Assembly (NCBI RefSeq): GCF_000247695.1
Contig: NW_004624781.1
Span: 8,462,434-8,526,433, forward strand
DNA: 64,000 nucleotides
Source: Heterocephalus glaber
Taxonomy: Eukaryota > Chordata > Mammalia > Rodentia > Bathyergidae
Direction: 5' to 3'
Both the position numbers and the translations under genes were made by a program. Shown in pieces: positions 9,004 through 18,959 of this stretch. The notes beneath the pieces are model-generated. The model was not told the origin of the DNA, ran no database searches, and saw only the letters and a program-made list of their open reading frames with translations. Positions within the stretch are counted from its first letter, which is position 1. The number at the start of each line of letters is the position of its first letter.

Positions 9004-9226
9004 TCCTAGACCCTGGGGCTTAGAATTTGAGTCATTCTCCTAATCTCTTCTTCTCGTCTTTTGAGAACTCTGTATTGCCTGTAACCAGCTGTGAAAGATC
9101 TTGATGGTCTGGCTCAACCCTTATACTACTCTCTTCCTCACTTATGCTGGGTTCCAGGCAAATTAAACTTCTTGTTCTTTGCTTTCCTTCACTCTAAATG
9201 TCAAATGTTGAAATGTTACCATTTTT

Positions 9227-9316
9227 GTTTTGTTTTGTTTTTGGTACTGGGGCTCAAACTCAGGACCTTGCTCTTGCGAGGCAGGCAGCGGAACCACTGA
9301 GCTAAATCCCAGGCCT
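9227..9316 (-). mobile_element. ID-like SINE with 17-bp target duplication
   Basis: Flanked by GAAATGTTACCATTTTT (9210-9226) and GAAATATTACCATTTTT (9317-9333), one mismatch, showing a fairly recent L1-type insertion. Confidence 0.95.
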
Positions 9317-9505
9317 GAAATATTACCATTTTTGAAGGTTTGATTCAAATTACATTTATATAAAGCCCAATACCACACTCTTCAAAGGCAGAAATTCCTC
9401 TTGAGCTCCCATGATACTTTTCCCATTCTTACTGTATTTGCTCTGTGACACTGGATCTAAGAAATTGGATATGAGCTAATGATGATTCAAGAAACCAGTT
9501 GTCTT

Positions 9506-9872
9506 GGGCCTGGCGTGGTGGTGCACGCCTGTAATCCCAGCACTCAGAAGGCTGAGGCAGGAGGATTGCCAAAGTTCCAGGCCAGCCTGGGCTACTAGTG
9601 AATTCAAAGACAGCCTGAACTACATAGTGAGACTCTACTGAAAAAAACGAAAGCAGAACAAAACAAAGAAGAAAAAACAGAACTAGGCATCTTGCTGCAT
9701 GCTTGTAATCCCAGCTACTAGGGAGGCAGAGGCAGGACAATCTTAAGTTTTAAGGCCAGCCTGGGCTACATAGCAAGACCCTGTCACAAAATTAAAAAAT
9801 AAAAAGGGGTGGGCATGTAGCCCAGTGCCCCCTGCGGTTCTATCCCCATTAACACCTCCGCTCCAAAAGAAA
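9506..9872 (+). mobile_element. B1 followed by B1-dID SINE
   Basis: A B1 at 9506-9680 (GCGTGGTGGTGCACGCCTG, with the internal AGCCTG...CTACAT duplication) runs straight into a B1-dID at about 9681-9872 (AATCCCAGCTACTAGGGAGG, AAAAAGGGGTGGGCATGTAG). Confidence 0.85.
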
Positions 9873-10019
9873 CCAGTAGTGGAAATTTCTGTCAGAATCC
9901 TGGAAGTTGCTGTAATATTTACTTAAAAAGAAGTCAGTGCTTAGATTATGACTAGCAGGACCATCCTTATTTAGAATATCCATGTTATAATGTAATATCT
10001 TCTCTTTGACATTCTCTAG

Positions 10020-10184
10020 ATTTGATTCGAACTATCCGGGACCCAGAGAAGCCCAATACTTTAGAAGAACTGGAAGTGGTAACGGAGAGCTGTGTGGAGG
10101 TTCAGGAGATAGATGAAGAGGACTATCTGGTTATTATCAGGTTCACGCCAACAGTACCTCATTGCTCTTTGGCGACTCTTATTG
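10020..10184 (+). CDS. CIAO2A: CIAO2A, coding exon 2
   Basis: This 165-nt exon, phase 1 at both ends, encodes residues 42-96. It starts [20 protein letters not shown] and includes [15 protein letters not shown]. It is the heart of the MIP18/DUF59 fold and carries Cys90 in the PHC motif, the conserved reactive cysteine of the family. The sequence is nearly identical to human, with conservative changes such as VTES for VSES and IDEEDY for INEEEY. Acceptor CTCTAG and donor ATTG|GTAAGG are canonical. A (GT)n tract begins about 10 bases beyond the donor. Confidence 0.97.
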
Positions 10185-10193
10185 GTAAGGGAG

Positions 10194-10220
10194 AGTGTGT
10201 GTGTGTGTGTGTGTGTGTAA
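10194..10220. repeat. (GT)n microsatellite at the exon 2 donor
   Basis: About 12 GT units starting roughly 10 nt into intron 2. UG-rich RNA here could bind TDP-43 or CELF proteins (inference). Confidence 0.9.
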
Positions 10221-10269
10221 ATACTAAACTATTCAGGTGATATGAACCAAAACAACAATTTGTACCATG

Positions 10270-10430
10270 TATCACCCTTTATGATGACCAGTATTTTCAT
10301 GTCTTCAACTTCTGTAACCCTCACAATTACCCTGTGAGAGTTAAAATACTATTATCTTCATCTTACAGAAGAGGAATCTAAAACTACTAGAGAATTTAAA
10401 TGACTTGCTGGGAATCCTATAGCCAGGAAA
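10270..10430 (+). repeat. MIR-type SINE relic
   Basis: AACCCTCACAATTACCCTGTG, TTCATCTTACAGAAGAGG and AGCCAGGAAATGATG follow the MIR layout. Confidence 0.65.
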
Positions 10431-10440
10431 TGATGAGGCT

Positions 10441-10573
10441 TTACCCCGACATGGTGACTCACACCTGTAATCCCAGCACTTGGGAGGCTGAGGCAGGAGG
10501 ATTGCTGCAAGTTTAAGGCCAGCCTGAACTACATAGCAAGACACTGTCTCAATTTAAAAAAAAAAAAAAAAAG
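10441..10573 (+). mobile_element. B1 SINE
   Basis: Monomeric B1 with a poly-A tail; flanked by GATGAGGCTT on both sides (about 10432 and 10574), a target duplication. Confidence 0.9.
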
Positions 10574-10779
10574 ATGAGGCTTAGACTGAGACCTAAGTCA
10601 GTCTGTTTCCCTTTTAGTTACATGCTGGTGCTTCTTTAGGCATGGACAGCCACAGTGAGAGGAGAGGGGCCAGGCAGAGGCTGGCTCCTCTCCTACTTGT
10701 GAGGATGCATGGGTGCTGTCAGACCAGCACTGCTGCCGTCACCATCTTCTGTGTTGTGTGTGCAGAAGTCCTGGTGGGA

Positions 10780-10966
10780 GGGGTCTTTTGGTAGTGCTGG
10801 AAATGGAACCCAGGGCCTTGTGCATGTTGGGCAAGTACTCTACCACTGAGCTGTATAGACCCAGCCCCCCAGAAGGGTATTTCTTCTTTTTTGGTACCAG
10901 GGATCAAGCTCAGGTCCTTGCACTTGTGAGGCAGTCACAGTGCCACTGAGTTAAATCCCCAGCCCC
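10780..10966 (-). mobile_element. Older ID SINE followed by ID-like SINE
   Basis: 10780-10872 is the classical ID type (TGGAAATGGAACCCAGGGCC, ACCACTGAGCTGTATAGACC). 10882-10966 is the young type (GGTACCAGGGATCAAGCTC). The young copy is bordered by AGGGTATT repeats. Confidence 0.8.
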
Positions 10967-11071
10967 GGAGGGTATTCTTGAGGCATTTTCTACTTATAAG
11001 ACTGCTTTCCCAATATTTTGGATCAATTAATAGTACTTTGATTATCTGCTTTGTTACAAAGAATAGAAAGG

Positions 11072-11271
11072 AGTGGGGCATGGTGGTGCACACCTGTAAT
11101 CTTAGTACTTGGGAAGCTGAGGCAGAAGAATTGCAAGTTTGAGGCCAGCCAGGGCTACATAGTGAGTTTGAGGCCTGCCTGAACTACATACTGAGACCAT
11201 GTCTTAAAAAAAAAAAAAAAAAAGAAGGGCCAAGGTTTTAGCTCACTGGTTCTGCTGCCTGCCTCACAGGC
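11072..11271 (+). mobile_element. B1 plus ID-like SINE dimer, cut by the gap
   Basis: B1 (GGGGCATGGTGGTGCACACC to poly-A at about 11223), then GGGCCAAGGTTTTAGCTCAC of an ID-like unit that runs into the N gap. Confidence 0.85.
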
Positions 11272-11371
11272 NNNNNNNNNNNNNNNNNNNNNNNNNNNNN
11301 NNNNNNNNNNNNNNNNNNNNNNNNNNNNNNNNNNNNNNNNNNNNNNNNNNNNNNNNNNNNNNNNNNNNNNN
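11272..11371. other. Assembly gap (100 N)
   Basis: Exactly 100 N, a conventional size for a gap of unknown length. It begins inside an ID-like SINE within CIAO2A intron 2. Confidence 1.
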
Positions 11372-11930
11372 ATTAGTAAGGGATTGATTAATCAATGATG
11401 AATATAAACAGTGGAATACTATGCAGCTATAAAACGAACAGAGAGGCCATACATGGTAATATGCCTGTAATCCCAGCACTCTGGGAGGCTGAGGCAGGAG
11501 GATCACAGGTTTGAGTCTCACTTGAGCAATTTAGACTGTCTTAAAATTTAAAAAATTATTTTTAAAGGGCTGGGAATTTAGTTCAGTGTAAAGGCATTAG
11601 GTTCAATTCTCAGTACTACCGAAAAAAAAAAAGAAACCTGCCTGCCATGTACTGATAAAGAATGATCTCTATTACATACTTAAGAAATACAAGTATATTA
11701 TTACCATTTGTGTAAAAAACCCAAAAAATACATACTTGTGTTTGAGTGTTTATACATAAAGCATACATAAGAAATGAACAGCTGTGATGGGTATTATTGG
11801 ATAATAGTGGTGGTGGGACCAGGCAGATGGGGGACAGTGTAGGAGGGAGACTTTACTGTGTATCTTTTTATGTTTTAAAATTTTCAAACCATGGGAATAC
11901 ATTATGGAAAAACAAGTTTATACAAAGGAT
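11372..11930 (+). mobile_element. Ancient L1 (L1M type) 3' relic, split by a B1-dID SINE
   Basis: Left part contains GTGGAATACTATGCAGCTAT. Right part (from about 11633) has GTACTGATAAAGAATGATCT, ACCATTTGTGTAAAAA, GATGGGGGACAG and GGAGGGAGACTTTACTGTGT, in the order of old mammalian L1 3' ends. A B1-dID occupies about 11442-11632. Confidence 0.65.
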
Positions 11931-12179
11931 CAAAAAGTTAGTATTTGTTTATTGTTCCTACTAGTGGTGACTGTCTCCTTACTAGCTCACCTGGGACTCC
12001 AGCTGTTAGGGGTTTCTAGCACACAGTCCTCATCTTGAGGGAGTGGAGGTACTGTGACACCTTGGGTGTTATTATGATTGTTAAAATTTCAGGGCTAGAA
12101 ATAGTATTATTGGGTACGTCGTTATTTTGTGTCATTGAACAATTTCTGAACCAAAAGATATTGAAAGTATGACTTGCAT

Positions 12180-12305
12180 CTTTTTTTTTTCCCCTGAGAC
12201 AGGGTCTCGATATTAGGTCAAAGCTGACCTTGAACTCACTGTGTAGCTCAGGCTGGCCTTGAATTTGTGGCGATCCTCCTGCCTCAGCCTCTTGAGTGCT
12301 GGGAA
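12180..12305 (-). mobile_element. B1 SINE
   Basis: Antisense B1 (CTGAGACAGGGTCTCG, CTCAGCCTCTTGAGTGCTGG), flanked by CTTGCATCTTT and TTTGCATCTTT. Confidence 0.85.
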
Positions 12306-12504
12306 CTATTTGCATCTTTATGTAGAGGGGGTGCTTAAAATATTATGAGTCCTTAAGTAGGGAGTACAAGAGCCTATAGAAAATTATTTTTTAAAAAATA
12401 TCATTTATTTAAATTGTAAAAGTAACACATTTATTTCAAATTATTTTGAAACTCCACAACAAAAGTATGAAGAAGAAAACAAAAATTAACTGTCATAAAG
12501 AACG

Positions 12505-12665
12505 TGTGCTCTGGGCTAGAATGGAAGTTCTGTCAGCTCTGCTGTGTTGTAGCCTTGGGCTAGTTACTCAGTCTTCCTGAGCCTCAGTTTCCTTGTCTGT
12601 AAAATAGGGATAATAAATGTGTCTACAGAGCTGTAGGGGTTGAGTAATGGAAAGCACAAAATATA
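12505..12665 (-). repeat. MIR-type SINE relic
   Basis: Contains GCCTCAGTTTCCTTGTCTGT AAAATAGGG preceded by CTTGGGCTAGTTACTCAG. Confidence 0.8.
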
Positions 12666-12667
12666 TG

Positions 12668-12762
12668 ATTTTATTTATTTATTTTTTGGTGTAGGTGTCA
12701 AACGCAGGGCCTTGTACTTGCTAGGCAAGTGTTCTACCCCTGAGCTATATAACCCTGGCTCC
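12668..12762 (-). mobile_element. Older ID SINE
   Basis: GGTGTCAAACGCAGGGCCTTG, CTAGGCAAGTGTTCTACCCC and TGAGCTATATAACCC: antisense ID with the older CTAGCA-type arm. Confidence 0.75.
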
Positions 12763-12769
12763 CAAAATG

Positions 12770-13040
12770 TTTTTTACTTCTCATTCAATATTATTCTTTA
12801 ATCATTAGTTATATAGGTGACATGCTAATCATATTGATAAATCATGATTTGGGCAACCATTTGATCTGCTTCTAGGCTTTCACAGTTATAAGTAATACAG
12901 TGATGAACAACTTTATGCATAAATATTTTTGTATAACTTTCATTGCCTCAGGATAAATTCCTATGAGTGAAATTTTTGGTCAGATGGTATAAATATTTTC
13001 AAATAATAATTTTGGGAAATTCTTATCAAGAATTCTTTGA
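12770..13040 (-). mobile_element. Ancient L1 (L1M type) relic
   Basis: CAGTGATGAACAACTTTATGC, ATTGCCTCAGGATAAATTCC and TATGAGTGAAATTTTTGGTC match the antisense 3' region of old L1s. Confidence 0.55.
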
Positions 13041-13527
13041 ATTAAGAAAATAATTCCACAGAGGAAAATATTACATATGTATAAAATGTTTTTTGAAAAT
13101 TTATCATATGAAACTTGGAAGAAACTATAGAATCTATTAGTAGGGAAATGATACTAGTGTAATGTGGTTTCATATTACTATTGAAAATAAGTATAAGAGA
13201 AATGCAGGAAAATGCTTGGATGATAAATTCATTTTGCATCATGATGTTAGTTACAACAAAGTGTTCATGTGGACAAAGGTTGAGAGAATGTAAGAAATAA
13301 AAATAGCTGTGTGAGGATGCTAAGATTAAGTTATGACTGATATTGCGGATCTTACACTTCGTGAACAAAGTTTTATCCCTTCTCTGGGCTATTTTGATAT
13401 GCATTTCAATTAAGACCCTTGGCTCTTTAGAGAGCAGTGTAGTACTGTATCATATAATCATTCATCAACACAGTTGGAAAACTGGATGAACAGAGCCATC
13501 TTTCTGGCTGCTGTGTTGAGGGACATT

Positions 13528-13702
13528 TCTTTCTTTTTCTGGTGTTAGGTACTAAACTCAAGGCCTTCACACTCAGCTACATCTCCAGCCCTTTTTAATT
13601 TTTTATTTTGGGACAAGGTCTCCCTAAGTCGTTGAGTTGTCCAGCCTGGACTCCAACTTACAGTCCTCCTGCCTCAGCTTCCCAGAGTGCTGGCGTGGGG
13701 GC
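13528..13702 (-). mobile_element. B1-dID SINE
   Basis: Antisense ID part (GTACTAAACTCAAGGCCTTC, CTACATCTCCAGCCC) followed by an antisense B1 part (TTGGGACAAGGTCTCCCTAA). Confidence 0.8.
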
Positions 13703-14002
13703 ATTTCTTGTTAAAAAGAAGTCATATAGAAAAGGCACCTGAGTCAGAGCTCTGCCCTGATCGCTCAGAGGAGTCACCTATCCAGTTACCCTGGTGAATA
13801 ATTCCAAAAATAAAGAAGACTCAAAAGGGCTAAGTGGGTAAGGCAGGACAGGCATAGTCCAGGGAAGGGTGTCGCCTGGCAGGAAGGGGATGGGGTTCCA
13901 AGCTGAAAACTGTAGGTTCGGCTTCCACTTCTGCTGCTTGTTAGGTGTGTGATGCTAACAAATCACTTATCTTGGTTTCCTAGCTGTGAAATGAAAATGA
14001 CA

Positions 14003-14190
14003 AAATGATAACAGCTGACATTTGTTGTGTACCTGTCTGCCAGGTGTGTTTTAAGCACAGTGCTTAGCGGTTTATTCCCTGTGGCAGCCTTCTGTGTGGG
14101 GATACTGTCGAGCTCCCCCTTTACGGATCAGGAAACTGAGGCTTGGAGAACTTGGAGAACTTCCTCAGCCTCACAGCAAATGTGTCAAGG
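14003..14190 (+). repeat. MIR-type SINE relic
   Basis: Good MIR match: GATAACAGCTGACATTTGTTG, TTTTAAGCACAGTGCTTAGC, GATCAGGAAACTGAGGC. Contains a short direct repeat GAACTTGGAGAACTT. Confidence 0.85.
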
Positions 14191-14459
14191 AGCCTCATTG
14201 GCCAAGTGTCTCTGTCAGTTATTGATAGCACCACTCTGGAGGATAACAGTGCTCAAGAAAGTGCTTTGTGAATTGAAAAGCAGTTATTTACCCCGGGTTA
14301 AATAGTGATCAGAGCATGTGTGGGTAACAAAGTAAATAGGCAAGAGGATGAGGAACCCTCCCAGATGTGCTTTAAGGCAGGTCCTCAGGCACTCCTATCA
14401 AGGAAATGATATATTTCTATTAGAGCTTCAGATATTTATTATAGAACTATTTTGGGTTG

Positions 14460-14552
14460 GTTTGGTTTTTGTTTTGCTGCATTGGGGATTGAACCCAGGG
14501 CCTTGGGCATAGCTAGGCAAGTGCTCTACCCCTGAGCTACACCCAAAGCACC
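14460..14552 (-). mobile_element. Older ID SINE
   Basis: GGGGATTGAACCCAGGGCCTT and CTCTACCCCTGAGCTACACCC, antisense classical ID. Confidence 0.8.
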
Positions 14553-14719
14553 TCGAACTGTATTTGAGACTCTAAGATAGGCCCAGTCTCCTCATATCTA
14601 ATCCTTTTCCCTGTTCTGGGATTTTTCAAAAGATTCTGTTAGAAAATTTAGTGGTATTTAGAAAACCAAAACCAAATTAATTTCATACCTCCCCAGAAGA
14701 TAGTTTGTCTAAGAATTAT

Positions 14720-14807
14720 ACTTTTTTTTTTTTTGGTACCTGGGATCGAACTCAGGATCTTGTGCTTGTGAGGCAGGCGTGGTACCCACTGAGCTAAATC
14801 CCCGGCC
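14720..14807 (-). mobile_element. ID-like SINE
   Basis: T-run, GGTACCTGGGATCGAACTC, GAGCTAAATCCCCGGCCC. Confidence 0.9.
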
Positions 14808-14925
14808 CTAACAATTACGCTTTTTGTGTTAGGATTATACTTTTTGTCTTAGGGGCTGTATTGTTGATGTTTACTTTCAATCAAACCAAAATAATAAGAT
14901 TATAGGTTTTTGTTTTTGTTATTTT

Positions 14926-15145
14926 GAGGCAGTCTTTTCTTTTTCTTTTTTTGGTACCAGGGATTGAACTCAGAACTTTGTACTTGCAAGGCAGGTGGCA
15001 CCACTGAGCTAAATCCCCAGCCAGAGACAGTCTTGCTATGTAGTTCCAGCTGGCTTTGAACTCCCTACACAGCTCAGACTAGACTAAAAGGGCAATCCTC
15101 CTGCTTCCTGAGTCCTAGGATTACAGATGTGTGCCGCAAAGCCTA
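14926..15145 (-). mobile_element. B1 SINE with an ID-like SINE nested in it
   Basis: An antisense B1 is interrupted by an antisense ID-like unit (about 14937-15024). GAGGCAGTCTT (14926-14936) and GAGACAGTCTT (about 15025-15035) border the inner element as its target duplication, so the ID-like unit landed in an existing B1. Confidence 0.8.
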
Positions 15146-15338
15146 GTTAGAAATTGTTTTAATAGCTTAAATGATTCTTACACCTTAGTTGGGAAAAGAA
15201 ATAAACTGCTCTAAATAGAAGATGGGAGTAGGGGTCCATTCTGTGTATTTTTCACAGTTTATTACTGAAGGATTCTCTATAATAAGAGCAGTTTGTTTTC
15301 TGTTATCTAGGACTGTGTATTTAGTTAAAAATTCATGA

Positions 15339-15592
15339 GCCCAGTGTGGTGGTGCATACCTACAATCCCAGCACTTGTGGGAAGCTGAGGCAGGAGGATC
15401 GCTGTGAGTTCGAGGCCAGCCTGGGCTATATGGTGAGTTCAGGGTCAGCCTGAACTACAAAGGGAGACCCTGCCTCAAAAAACAAAACAAGGGGCCAGGG
15501 ATTTAGCTCAGTGGTTCCGCCGCCTGCATGGTAAGTGCAAGGACCCGAGTTCAATCCCCAGTACCAAAAAACAAAACAAAACAAAAACCAAA
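15339..15592 (+). mobile_element. B1 plus ID-like SINE dimer
   Basis: B1 (15339 to about 15489) joined through an A-rich linker to an ID-like unit (about 15490-15592). AAAAATTCAT before and AAAAATGCAT after the pair suggest a single insertion. Confidence 0.85.
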
Positions 15593-15934
15593 AATGCATT
15601 CCTTAATTTGATGCAGGAATTAGTGGAGGAGTGGCACCAAAGAATATGTTCCATGTCCAGTTGTAACTTTTGCTACAAATTTCAAGCGGAAGAAGAAATG
15701 ACTGACCTGGGGCTTAGCATGGAGTGATAAACCAAACTTGAGTGGAGCTTCTCTTAGGGAAGCATCTCCATATGTACCTTGCAGAAATAAAGATTTCAGC
15801 TTCGAGAAGTCTCACGTGGCTTTTTAAATGTCTCTTTCTTGGTTTTAGCTATTTGCGTGTCCTGGCCTATTGTGGGCATTCTATAAAGCTTAATGAATGA
15901 ACTGACCCTTGCTTGAAGGCCAGCAGATGTAGTA

Positions 15935-16125
15935 GAAAAGAGATCCTGGGTTCCAGCCCCTGACTCTGCCACTTTTCTAGCTCAGTGTCCTTAGGCAATT
16001 TAGGCTGTGACCTTGGATGCATAATTTGTAGGATGGGGTTACAAATACCTAGCCCACTGGATAATCATGAAGAATATGTGAAACTGTGTATTAAACTTCC
16101 TAGCATGGGGCCAGGCTTAAAGCAG
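15935..16125 (-). repeat. MIR-type SINE relic
   Basis: CTGGGTTCCAGCCCCTGACTC, TGCCACTTTTCTAGCTCAGT and AGGATGGGGTTACAAATACC follow antisense MIR. It ends about 130 bp before CIAO2A exon 3. Confidence 0.75.
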
Positions 16126-16261
16126 ACTCGCACCAGATTGAGCAGAGTTATCTTCAGCGACCACATTCCACAGGAACATGTATACCCAGCTCTGTGCCAT
16201 TTCAAGAACCAGTAAGAATGAAGAGGTCATTATAATGAGTTTTTTTCTCTCTCATCCACAG

Positions 16262-16311
16262 GGCTATGCTTAAGAGTAAAACTTCAGCGGTGTTTGCCAT
16301 TTAAACACAAG
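16262..16311 (+). CDS. CIAO2A: CIAO2A, coding exon 3
   Basis: A 50-nt exon encoding the end of codon 97 through residue 113: (G)LCLRVKLQRCLPFKHK, identical to human over this stretch. The acceptor is CCACAG and the donor AAG|GTAAGA. It enters with two bases completing Gly97 and leaves in phase 0. This is the second half of the MIP18/DUF59 core, after the reactive cysteine loop. Confidence 0.95.
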
Positions 16312-16379
16312 GTAAGAGATGTTTTGTTGTTGTCTTCAACCCAAGGAAAATGGGCCACATTCAACAGCCCTGTTGTCTT

Positions 16380-17490
16380 TTATAATAGCTCTGTTGAGAC
16401 ATAATTTACATATCATACACTTTACCCATATAAACTATACAAGTCGGTGGTTTTTAGTGTATTCACCATGGTGCAGCCATCCCTATAATTTAGAATATTT
16501 TTATCACCTCCCAAAGAAACCTTCTGCCTGTTAGCAGTCACTGCCCTTTTCCTCTGACCCTTCCACCTCCTGCTTTCTCTCTCTATAGATTTGCCTATTC
16601 TAGACATTTCATTTACAGGAAATTTATACAGTATGTGGGCTTTTGTGTCTGGCTTCTTTGACTTAGCATAATCCATGTTGTGTGTATCAGTGTTTCATTC
16701 CTTTTTATTGCCTTATAATACTTCAGTGTATGGATACTCCACATTTTATTGACCTCTTCATAGTTGTTACACACCTGAGTTGTTTTTATTTATTTACTTA
16801 CTTATTTTTACTCTTTATCTGGTGTGAGTAATGCTGCTCTGAGCATTTGTGTGTAAGATTTTTGTGCTGAGATATGTTCATTTCTCTTCTACCCAGGAGT
16901 GGAATTGCTGACTCGTATGCTAACTCAGTGCATAACCTTTCGAGGTGCTGTGGGACTGTCTTCTACAGTAGCCACACCATTTTGTATCCCCTCCAGCAGT
17001 GTGTGAGGGTTCTGATTGCCCAACATCCTCACCCAATCCGCTGTCATCCAGTCTGGTGGTAGCTGTTCTAGTGGGTATGAAGTGATACCTCCTTGTGGGT
17101 TTGATTTGCGTTTCCCTGGTGGCTAATGATGTCAAGCACCTTTTCATGTTTTCTCTGGTTGTTTCTGTATCTTATTTCAAGAACTGCTTGTTCAGACCCT
17201 TTGCTTGTTTTTAAATTAGGTTGTCCCCCCCCCCCCCGCGCCGCCCCAGTACCAGTAATTCAACTCAGGACCTTGCCTGGCAGGTTATCTTTTTATTGCT
17301 GACCTATCCGAGTTCTTTTTTTTTTTTTTTTTGGCACTAAGGATTGAATGCAGAGCCTCACACATGCTAAGCACATGCTCTGCCACTAAGCTACCCCCAG
17401 TCTCTAATGGTTCTCCATACTGTAAGTTCCTTATCAAATATATGATTGGCAAGTATTTTTTTCCCATTCTGCAGGTTGCCTTTTTACATT
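16380..17490 (-). mobile_element. Ancient L1 (L1M type) 3' relic with inserted SINEs
   Basis: Reads as antisense old L1: AAAGAAACCTTCTGCCTGTT AGCAGTCACTGCCC, CAGTGTATGGATACTCCACA, TAATGCTGCTCTGAGCATTTG, AGGAGTGGAATTGCTGACTC, CAGCAGTGTGTGAGGGTTCT. It is interrupted by ID-like pieces at about 17221-17290 and 17313-17405, then resumes to about 17490. Confidence 0.8.
17221..17405 (-). mobile_element. Two antisense ID-type SINE pieces
   Basis: 17221-17290 is a damaged ID-like unit with a C-run (CCAGTACCAGTAATTCAACTC). 17313-17405 is an older ID with a T-run (GGCACTAAGGATTGAATGC, CTCTGCCACTAAGCTACCCC). Confidence 0.7.
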
Positions 17491-17492
17491 GT

Positions 17493-17742
17493 GTGTGTGT
17501 GTGTGTGTGTGTCTATGTGGTACCGGGCACTGAACTAAATGCTTTCACACTGAGCTCAATCCCCAGGCCTTTTATTTGTTTATTCTTTCTTGTGTTTTTT
17601 TTGGGGGGGGTACCAGGGATCGAACTCGGGACCTTAATATCTTTTCTTGTTTTGAAACAGGATCTTTCTAAGTTGCCCGGTCTGGGCTCCAGCTTGTGAT
17701 TCTCTTGCCTCATCCTCCCAAAGTACTGGGACTAGAGGCATG
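17493..17742 (-). mobile_element. (GT)n tract, ID fragment and B1-dID SINE
   Basis: A (GT)10 run at 17493-17512 merges into an antisense ID fragment (GGTACCGGGCACTGAACTAA). It is followed by a B1-dID-like unit with a G-run and an ID-like insert (GGTACCAGGGATCGAACTCG), then B1 (GAAACAGGATCTTTCTAAGT). Confidence 0.65.
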
Positions 17743-17888
17743 TTTGCTCTCCATTTTCTTATTTTTTTTTCATTATTTTATTTTTTAATCTTCAAAATTT
17801 TCTGCCATGACATAGGAACACGTGATAAAAATGGCTCAACATCTTCACATGAACCAGTTGGATTCATTTTCATTCACAGTCTCTCCAC

Positions 17889-17998
17889 TTTCTTTTTTTT
17901 TGGGGGGGGGTGGTACCAGGGATTGAACTCAGGACCTTGTGCTTGTGAGGCCAGCGGTGGCACCACTGATTGGCACCACTGAGCTAATCCCTGGCCCT
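17889..17998 (-). mobile_element. ID-like SINE with internal 12-bp duplication
   Basis: Antisense ID-like unit in which TGGCACCACTGA is present twice in tandem with a short spacer, otherwise normal. Confidence 0.85.
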
Positions 17999-18025
17999 CT
18001 CTCCATTTCCTTGATTATATCTTTT

Positions 18026-18109
18026 TTTTTTTTTGGTACCGGGGATCGAACTCAGGTCCTTGCACTTGCGTAGCAAGCGGCAAAACCGCTGAGCTAAATC
18101 CCTGGCCCT
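18026..18109 (-). mobile_element. ID-like SINE with 16-bp perfect target duplication
   Basis: CTTGATTATATCTTTT at 18010-18025 and again at 18110-18125 flank a well-preserved copy, indicating recent insertion. Confidence 0.95.
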
Positions 18110-18156
18110 CTTGATTATATCTTTTGTACTACTTAAGTATGTATGTATGTACTTTA

Positions 18157-18303
18157 TTGGTTTTTTGAGACATGGTCTTGCTACATGTTTCAGGCTGGCC
18201 TTGAACTCACTGGGTAGCTCAGGCTGCCCTTGGACATGCAGTGATCCTCCTGCCTCAGCCTCCCAAGTCCTGGGATTACAAGTATGCACCACCACGCCTG
18301 GCC
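18157..18303 (-). mobile_element. B1 SINE
   Basis: Full-length antisense B1 with both halves of the internal duplication (GGCTGGCCTTGAACTC, GGCTGCCCTTGGAC). Confidence 0.9.
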
Positions 18304-18477
18304 ACATAAGTCTTTAATTTTGATGAAGTCCAATTTATTTTCTTTCTAACATGCACTTTTGGTAGAATGCCTAAGGAAAATGTTTTTAGCCAACTATTAA
18401 GCGAGAATGTATTCACAGGTGATTGGTTATAGCTCTTGAATGCCTTGGTCTTATCTCTTCCTATCTCTCATAATTCT

Positions 18478-18561
18478 TTTTTTTTGGTACCGGGGATCAA
18501 ACTCAGGACCTTGCACTTGCAAGGCAGGTGCAGCACCATGGAGCCAAATCCCCAGACCTAT
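18478..18561 (-). mobile_element. ID-like SINE
   Basis: Flanked by CTCATAATTCTT on both sides (ending about 18477 and starting about 18564). Confidence 0.9.
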
Positions 18562-18771
18562 TTCTCATAATTCTTGAGCAGGTTTGTCTTCTGCCCTTTG
18601 CCATTCACTAGCAAGCCTCTGCTCAGTTCCTCAGCCACGTGGAGTTGCCCCCTCCTCATATTCCCAAACCCGATCCATGTTGTAAGGTCCAGTGAAATGC
18701 TATCTTCTTGGTGTCAATCTCAGTTTCTATAACAACAGTGATTTTTCTCCTTGAAGTCCCCTGGTACTTTT

Positions 18772-18951
18772 CTTTTCTCCCAGTACTGGGGATTGAACCC
18801 AGGGCCTTTACTCCAGCCCTGACTTTTGATTTATTATGAGACAGGATCTCGCCAAGTCTCTAAAATGCCTACATAGGGCTGGAACTTGGGATTCCCCGGG
18901 CCTCAGCTGGCCGAGTACTAGGATTACAAATGTGCGCCATCACGCCTGGCT
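18772..18951 (-). mobile_element. B1-dID SINE
   Basis: Antisense ID part (AGTACTGGGGATTGAACCC, CTCCAGCCC) then B1 (GAGACAGGATCTCGCCAAGT, CATCACGCCTGGCT). Confidence 0.85.
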
Positions 18952-18959
18952 CCCTTGCT

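Larger units (their letters stand above)
5555..10019 (+). other. CIAO2A: CIAO2A intron 1
   Basis: GTAATT donor to TCTCTAG acceptor. It holds a (CA)n tract, a dozen SINEs, a MIR, and one of two matched hAT-type MITEs (8920-9003). No other exon is seen. From about 6650 to 8170 I recognise no clear repeat. Confidence 0.9.
10185..16261 (+). other. CIAO2A: CIAO2A intron 2
   Basis: GTAAGG donor to CCACAG acceptor. It holds a (GT)n just inside the donor, the assembly gap, many SINEs, MIRs and L1M relics. About 13040-13520, 13700-14000, 14190-14450 and 15600-15930 show no repeat I can name. Confidence 0.9.
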
